A stretch of 9,887 nucleotides of DNA from Chloroflexota bacterium. GTDB lineage: Bacteria > Chloroflexota > Anaerolineae > J036 > Brachytrichaceae. Shown one piece after another: positions 6,526 through 9,887 of this stretch. Within the stretch, counting starts at the first letter, position 1. Every line of letters starts with the position of its first letter. The stretch spans positions 1 through 9,887 of the forward strand of contig JAKALH010000074.1 in assembly GCA_021813225.1 (NCBI GenBank). The letters run 5' to 3'. The notes beneath the pieces were generated by a model. It was not told where the DNA came from, ran no database searches, and saw only the letters and a program-made list of their open reading frames with translations. The translations under genes and the position numbers were made by a program.

Positions 6526-7107
6526 TTAACCGGACTTGCGCCGCTTGGATTTCGGTTTAGCTGCCCCGGGGGCAGGATGCGTCTTGCGCCGCACGGTGCG
6601 TTGAGCGCGTTTGGCGGCCGGCTGATCGCCTGCGGTCTCCTCGCCGACATTATCCGAGGGCGGCGCGGGCGGTGCGCCCATCTCATCATCCATCATATCG
6701 CCGCCCGGTTCGCCAAACAGATCGCCCATGCTCTGCTCAATCTTCTCCGGGTCTTCACCTTTTTCCAGCCGGCCCACAATCTCATCAAACTCCGGCCCGA
6801 TCGATTCGCCGCTCTCCGCGGCCATCTTGCGCATAAAACGCCCCAGCGCGCGGGGATCGTTCTCGTCAAGGCCGCCCATTTCGTTCATGATGCTGTCATC
6901 GATATCATCGCCGCCGGCAGTTGGATCTGCGCGTTCAGAACCTGCGCCGCCGCCACGGATGACGCGCACGCGCGGCATCAGCTTGCTGAGATCCCCACTG
7001 CCACAGTACGTGCAGCGAGCAGCGGCTTCGTCGACGGCGCGGATGCTGCGCCAGAATAGCGATACTTTGCGATGACAGTTGCCGCAGCGATATTCATAAA
7101 TCGGCAT
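6526..7107 (-). CDS. FmdB-type zinc-ribbon protein with acidic middle and basic tail
   Basis: 193 aa starting at the family-typical MPIYEYRCGNC. The frame is open upstream to an ATG at 7197, but the conserved beginning and a -10-like hexamer just before it favour ATG 7107. Cys8, Cys11, Cys32 and Cys35 form a CxxC...CxxC zinc ribbon. A Gly-rich and acidic middle follows, with a probable helical block at about 84-131 (DPRALGRFMRKM, then GPEFDEIVGRLEKGEDPEKI). After a Pro-rich linker the last 28 residues (166-193) are strongly basic, with many Lys and Arg. Short FmdB ribbons are usually 70-110 aa; this one is about twice that. The function is unknown. The zinc ribbon and basic tail would suit nucleic acid or ribosome contact, but that is inference. 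It is divergent from gmk and closes with a clear terminator, so it is a single-gene unit. Confidence 0.88.
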   Translation of the reverse strand: MPIYEYRCGNCHRKVSLFWRSIRAVDEAAARCTYCGSGDLSKLMPRVRVIRGGGAGSERADPTAGGDDIDDSIMNEMGGLDENDPRALGRFMRKMAAESGESIGPEFDEIVGRLEKGEDPEKIEQSMGDLFGEPGGDMMDDEMGAPPAPPSDNVGEETAGDQPAAKRAQRTVRRKTHPAPGAAKPKSKRRKSG

Positions 7108-7114
7108 AGGATAT

Positions 7115-7120
7115 ATTCTA
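7115..7120 (-). promoter_or_regulatory. putative -10 element (TAGAAT) for the zinc-ribbon gene
   Basis: Minus-strand TAGAAT is followed by the 7 nt ATATCCT and ATG 7107, which predicts a leaderless transcript and supports this start over the upstream one. A TTGTAA lies 15 nt upstream as a poor -35. Confidence 0.4.
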
Positions 7121-7188
7121 CTGGATGGATGCCTGTTACAACCCTGGCGCGCATTACTGAACAGGGCGTCTCGCACCGCTCGGTGGGG

Positions 7189-7194
7189 TAGAAT
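7189..7194 (+). promoter_or_regulatory. putative -10 element (TAGAAT) for gmk
   Basis: TAGAAT ends 13 nt before ATG 7208, so the leader would be about 7 nt with no room for a Shine-Dalgarno. No -35 hexamer is recognisable at 16-18 nt. Confidence 0.35.
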
Positions 7195-7207
7195 CACACT
7201 TCACAGA

Positions 7208-7861
7208 ATGCAAAGTCAAACCGAGTCGCAGGAACCAGCCGCAGGGACGACTGATTTATTCAACCGCCCGTGGAAACCGTTGTTGGTGGTGATATCCGGA
7301 CCATCGGGCGCGGGTAAAGATACGCTGCTGCAGCGGCTGAAAGAATGCGGTTTCGATTTCGCATTCGTCGTCACGATGACCACCCGCCCGAAACGCGAGA
7401 ACGAAGTCGAAGGTAAAGATTACTTCTTCGTTTCGATGGCGCATTTCACGCAGATGATCGCCGACAATGGATTCCTGGAATACAGCAAGGTGTACGGCGA
7501 ATACAAAGGCATTCCCAGAGAGCAGGTACAGCGCGCCTGGGAGAGCGGCAAGGATGTGCTGATGCGCATCGACGTGCAGGGCGCCGCCAAAGTGCGTGCC
7601 ATCGTGCCCGCTGCCGTCACCATCTTCCTGGCGCCGGAATCCGAGGTCGAACTGATTCATCGTCTGATTGAGCGCCACACCGAGACACCCGATGCGCTGC
7701 AGCGCCGCATTGCCACCGCCCGCGAAGAGATGACACGCATGTGCGAGTTCGACTACGTCGTGGTCAATCCCTCCCACCATATCGAATATGCCGTCGAGAA
7801 AATCATCAGCATCATCAATGCCGAGCACTGCCGTGTCGATCGACAGGCTACCTGTCTTTAG
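7208..7861 (+). CDS. gmk: guanylate kinase (GMP kinase)
   Basis: 217 aa, close to the family length of about 205 with a 20-residue polar N-terminal extension. It phosphorylates GMP to GDP with ATP in the cytoplasm. The P-loop is GPSGAGKD at 31-38 (Lys37), with Asp where most bacterial enzymes have Ser, Thr or Gly. The GMP-binding region shows TTRPKRENEVEGKDYFFVS at 58-76 with both key arginines. The FLEYSKVYGEYKGIPREQV block (89-107) stands in for the usual YYGTPR segment and is divergent. The lid has ERHTETPDALQRRI at 155-168, and FDYVVVN at 181-187 is typical of the C-terminal core. Replacement of the YGTP segment leaves a small chance that it is a guanylate-kinase-like paralogue, but essential motifs are in place. 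The stop TAG directly abuts the ATG of the rhomboid gene, so the two are cotranscribed and probably coupled. Confidence 0.92.
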   Translation: MQSQTESQEPAAGTTDLFNRPWKPLLVVISGPSGAGKDTLLQRLKECGFDFAFVVTMTTRPKRENEVEGKDYFFVSMAHFTQMIADNGFLEYSKVYGEYKGIPREQVQRAWESGKDVLMRIDVQGAAKVRAIVPAAVTIFLAPESEVELIHRLIERHTETPDALQRRIATAREEMTRMCEFDYVVVNPSHHIEYAVEKIISIINAEHCRVDRQATCL

Positions 7862-8662
7862 ATGAATCCACAAACCCCCTCTCAGCCGCCTGGCAAGGTG
7901 TCGTTCCGTGTGCGTCTGCCTGTGGAAAAACCGCTATGGACGTATATCCTGATCGGCGTCAACATCGCCATGTATCTCGTGTTGGAATTCACGGGCGGCA
8001 GCGGGAGCGCCAGGAACCTGATTCGCTTCGGCGCCAACTATGCGCCGCTGGTGACGGAAGGGGAGTACTGGCGATTGCTGACGGCGGGTTTCCTGCATAT
8101 CGGTGTGCTGCACATCCTGTTCAATATGTACGCGCTGTATGTGCTTGGTAGAGAGACAGAGCCGGTTTACGGCCGCGCCCGCTTTATCGTCATCTACCTG
8201 CTGTCGGGCATCTGCGGCTCTATCTTCAGCTACGGATTGAATCAAGGCCTGTCGGCAGGCGCTTCAACATCGCTGTTCGGTCTATTTGGGGCGCTGGCCG
8301 TGTTCTTCTACAGGCAGCGCAAGATGCTCGGAGCGGTGGGACGCCAGCAGTTGGTCAGCCTGGGTATCATCTTGGCAATCAATATCGTCATCGATGTAAG
8401 TCCCGGCAGCGGGATCGATATATGGGGTCACGCAGGCGGGTTGATTGGCGGCGTGCTGTTGTCCTGGGTGTTGTGTCCGGTCTACACCGCGAGCGAACAG
8501 ATAGCGAATACGTTCAGTTCCGCCGCAGGCGCAGCCGCAACGGAGCTGCCCAGTATCGTGCTGATTGATACTAACCCGCTGCGCAAGCAGGCGCTCAATG
8601 TGGGATTGTTTGGCGCTGGACTGGTTGTATTGACCTTGATCGCACGCCTGCTGCAAACGTAA
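7862..8662 (+). CDS. rhomboid-family intramembrane serine protease
   Basis: 266 aa. After a polar N-terminus (1-24), membrane segments are seen near 25-43, 82-95, 106-124, 134-150, 163-178, 187-205 and an extra C-terminal one at about 245-263, giving a 6+1 arrangement. The HxxxxHxxxN motif is His79, His84 and Asn88. The serine of the catalytic dyad is Ser135 in AGASTSLFG (GAST instead of the more usual GASG), and the histidine is His190 in WGHAGGLIGG. The enzyme should cleave substrates within the membrane; targets are unknown. A linker of about 40 residues rich in Ala and Ser (209-240) precedes the last helix. ATG 7862 follows the gmk stop with no spacer and no Shine-Dalgarno, so reinitiation is likely. 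A gap of 186 bp to the SDR gene follows. Confidence 0.93.
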   Translation: MNPQTPSQPPGKVSFRVRLPVEKPLWTYILIGVNIAMYLVLEFTGGSGSARNLIRFGANYAPLVTEGEYWRLLTAGFLHIGVLHILFNMYALYVLGRETEPVYGRARFIVIYLLSGICGSIFSYGLNQGLSAGASTSLFGLFGALAVFFYRQRKMLGAVGRQQLVSLGIILAINIVIDVSPGSGIDIWGHAGGLIGGVLLSWVLCPVYTASEQIANTFSSAAGAAATELPSIVLIDTNPLRKQALNVGLFGAGLVVLTLIARLLQT

Positions 8663-8676
8663 TCCGCGTCGCATCC

Positions 8677-8682
8677 TATAAT
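8677..8682 (+). promoter_or_regulatory. perfect -10 consensus TATAAT in the rhomboid/SDR gap
   Basis: TATAAT lies 15 nt after the rhomboid stop. A start site would fall near 8689, immediately before a hairpin at 8693-8720. The -35 side is poor (CTGCAA at 8651-8656, 20-nt spacer). It could give the SDR gene its own promoter in addition to read-through from gmk. Confidence 0.35.
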
Positions 8683-8692
8683 CAAATCGGGC

Positions 8693-8743
8693 GGGCCAAT
8701 CTGAAGGAAGAGATTGGTCCCTGCATCAATGCAGTCTGATTGG
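8693..8743 (+). promoter_or_regulatory. structured leader: two adjacent hairpins with a competing pairing
   Basis: GGGCCAATCT (8693-8702) pairs with AGATTGGTCC (8711-8720) over 10 bp with one G-U, around the 8-nt loop GAAGGAAG. The next bases form CTGCA-TCAA-TGCAG (8721-8734), a 5-bp stem with a tetraloop. GATTGG occurs again at 8738-8743, so CCAATC can pair with either copy. The purine loop resembles a Shine-Dalgarno. There is no T-run, so it is not an intrinsic terminator. It matches no riboswitch class I recognise. The structure is read directly from the bases; a regulatory role is inference. Confidence 0.4.
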
Positions 8744-8852
8744 GGTGTATTGGGGTGTAAAGGCAATCTGTGGGGAAATTCGAGCGGGCCGTTCCATCAC
8801 GTACGGCGAACTGCCGTTGAAGAATGACGGACGGCCGATACCTGTGCCATGA
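8714..8852 (+). pseudogene. small ORF of about 42 codons, apparently frameshifted by a 10-bp tandem duplication
   Basis: From TTG 8714 (AAGGA 5 nt upstream) or ATG 8729, the frame reads MQSDWGV and then leaves phase because ATTGGGGTGT is duplicated at 8739-8758; it stops at 8827. If one copy is removed, the frame continues uninterrupted as VKAICGEIRAG and ends SITYGELPLKNDGRPIPVP, with its TGA at 8850-8852 overlapping the SDR start (ATGA). As it stands, the downstream part can only be translated from GTG 8745 (36 codons) or a rarer start. I do not recognise the peptide. The joining of two open frames by removing exactly one repeat unit, plus the ATGA overlap, argues for a real small gene. Its shortness and the overlap with RNA hairpins argue for caution. 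It could also be an intact GTG-started leader peptide. Confidence 0.4.
8739..8758 (+). repeat. perfect 10-bp tandem duplication (ATTGGGGTGT x2)
   Basis: Two identical, directly adjacent copies occupy 8739-8748 and 8749-8758. Ten is not a multiple of three, so gaining or losing one copy shifts the small ORF that spans it. It lies inside the rhomboid/SDR gap, 91 bp before the SDR start. Confidence 0.9.
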
Positions 8853-9820
8853 ATGTATGTATCCTGGGTGCCACCGGCTTTATTGGCGGCCATATCGCGC
8901 GCGCGGCGACGCAGGCTGGCTGGCATGTGCGCGGCGTGCAGCGCCGCCCGAATTACGAAGGCGCCATTCCTGACCTGCCGGTGGAATGGATGCCCGGCAG
9001 CCTGTCGGATGTCGATACCTTAAGGCGCGCCATGGCCGGGTGCGAAGTCGTCTTCCACGCCGCTGGGGCCTATCCGCAGGACTTTCGGCGCATCGATCGC
9101 GAAGTGGCGGCGGCGCGTGCCGAGATGGATAACGTCCTGCAGGCGGCGCGGACGGCCCGGGTCAGGCGGATTATCTACACCAGCAGCATTACGACGATCG
9201 GCCAGCCGCCGCCCGACCGGCTGGCGGACGAACGCGACCAGTATCGTGCGGGGTCTGTTCGCAGCGCATACTTCGAAGCCAAGTTCGCCATGGAAAGGCT
9301 GGCGCTGCGCGAATCGCGCAACCCGGATGTGGTGGTGCTGTTGCCCGCCGCCGTCTTTGGCCCTGGCGACATCAAGCCGACGACGGGTGTCGTCATCCGC
9401 GATGCCATGCGCGGCCGCTTCCCGGTCTATTTCGACGCCACGATCAACGCGGTGGATGTGCGCGACGTAGCCGCGAGTCATATCGCTGCGGTAGAACGCG
9501 GGCGGCGCGGAGAGCGCTACATCCTGGGCGGGCACAACCTGACGGTGTATCAACTGCTGACCCTGGTATGCGAACAGGCTGGTGTGCCGCCGCCGCGCTA
9601 TAAACTGGCGCGGTCGACGGTCGCCGGCCTCATCCATCTGGGCGATGCTCTGCCGTTGATCCATCTGCCGGAAAACTTCCGCACGTTCCAGTTCTGGCAG
9701 GCCGTGTCTTCGCAGAAAGCGCGCGCGGAACTGGGGCATACCGCCCGGCATATCGTCGAGACAGTGCGCGATACCGTGGCGTGGTTCAGGCAGGCTGAGA
9801 CACGGGCAACCACACGCTGA
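8849..9820 (+). CDS. extended SDR NAD(P)-dependent epimerase/reductase, HpnA-like
   Basis: A 323-aa Rossmann-fold enzyme of normal length for extended SDRs. The cofactor loop is GATGFIG (7-13), with VFHAAG at 68-73. The catalytic residues are Ser in TSSITT (about 112-113), Tyr141 and Lys145 in YFEAK. The region GPGDIKPTTG followed by RGRFPVYFD, the VDVRDVA segment and GERYILGGHNLT closely resembles HpnA, the hopanoid-associated sugar epimerase, and dihydroflavonol-reductase-like proteins. No hopanoid gene is visible here, so the substrate stays open. ATG 8849 overlaps the stop of the upstream small ORF as ATGA, pointing to coupled translation; no strong Shine-Dalgarno is seen. The 3' end overlaps the convergent histidine kinase gene by 35 nt, and no terminator is seen after the stop. 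Confidence 0.93.
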   Translation: MNVCILGATGFIGGHIARAATQAGWHVRGVQRRPNYEGAIPDLPVEWMPGSLSDVDTLRRAMAGCEVVFHAAGAYPQDFRRIDREVAAARAEMDNVLQAARTARVRRIIYTSSITTIGQPPPDRLADERDQYRAGSVRSAYFEAKFAMERLALRESRNPDVVVLLPAAVFGPGDIKPTTGVVIRDAMRGRFPVYFDATINAVDVRDVAASHIAAVERGRRGERYILGGHNLTVYQLLTLVCEQAGVPPPRYKLARSTVAGLIHLGDALPLIHLPENFRTFQFWQAVSSQKARAELGHTARHIVETVRDTVAWFRQAETRATTR

Positions 9821-9887
9821 TGCGCGTGCCGATGCCGAGCACGCTCTGTGCGCTGATCGTCCCGTGATGCGCTTCGACAATCTGCTT
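9786..9887 (-). CDS. sensor histidine kinase, only the C-terminal 33 residues inside the window
   Basis: Reading the minus strand from the right edge gives KQIVEAHHGTISAQSVLG then IGTRISVWLP and a TGA at 9788-9786. This is the end of a HATPase_c domain: (K)xIVExHxGxIxxxSxxGxGTxFxxxLP is the signature around the G2 box and last strand of two-component sensor kinases. His replaces the more usual Gly after EAH. Nothing can be said about the sensor domain, which lies outside. The gene is transcribed towards the SDR and its last 35 nt are antisense to the SDR 3' end. Confidence 0.85.
   Translation of the reverse strand, partial: KQIVEAHHGTISAQSVLGIGTRISVWLPVSQPA

Noticed and set aside
7108..7197. 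Upstream ATG at 7197 extending the zinc-ribbon protein by 30 residues
   Set aside because: The family begins at MPIYEYRC, the extension is not family-like, and a -10-like hexamer lies between the two starts.
8803..8817. ACGGC-GAACT-GCCGT hairpin just before the SDR gene
   Set aside because: Only a 5-bp stem, inside a likely reading frame; too weak to list as a separate regulatory structure.
9020..9880. 286-codon minus-strand open frame at the right edge
   Set aside because: It lies antisense to the SDR gene with intact TGxxGxxG and YxxxK motifs, and in a different frame from the true histidine kinase end.

Overview
The window looks like an ordinary chromosomal stretch from a GC-rich bacterium, most likely a member of Chloroflexota. 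That is an inference, not a proof. It rests on the mix of families and their sequence style: an archaeal-type GGPP synthase, a guanylate kinase with GPSGAGKD, a FmdB-type zinc ribbon with a long acidic and basic tail, a LytR-CpsA-Psr protein with a Ser/Thr/Pro-rich tail, a rhomboid with a GAST active site, and start codons that often sit right behind a -10-like hexamer with no Shine-Dalgarno. I see no mobile element, CRISPR array, rRNA or tRNA.

Layout. Positions 3279 to 1 (minus strand) are a compact operon: PAP2 phosphatase, geranylgeranyl diphosphate synthase (29-nt overlap), alpha/beta hydrolase, then a SpoIIM/DUF95 membrane protein that runs off the left edge. The first two probably form an isoprenoid-diphosphate make/dephosphorylate pair. 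Divergent from it, 3347-4171 (plus) is a PabC-like class IV aminotransferase. It converges, with a 2-bp gap, on a LytR-CpsA-Psr cell-wall ligase (5343-4174, minus). A 130-bp divergent region then leads into psuG, pseudouridine-5'-phosphate glycosidase (5474-6376, plus), with no kinase partner beside it.

A zinc-ribbon protein (7107-6526, minus) ends at a clear intrinsic terminator (6507-6466). Divergent from it, gmk (7208) and a rhomboid protease (7862) are directly abutted. A 186-bp gap after the rhomboid holds two adjacent hairpins, a 10-bp tandem duplication and the remains of (or an intact alternative frame of) a small ORF. That ORF overlaps the start of an HpnA-like SDR epimerase (8849-9820) by ATGA. 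The 3' end of a sensor histidine kinase enters from the right on the minus strand (9887-9786) and overlaps the SDR 3' end by 35 nt.

The most unusual spot is 8677-8852, where RNA structure, a duplication-induced frameshift and translational coupling coincide. I found no convincing new multigene system. The partial genes at both edges and the small ORF were read directly from the nucleotides.
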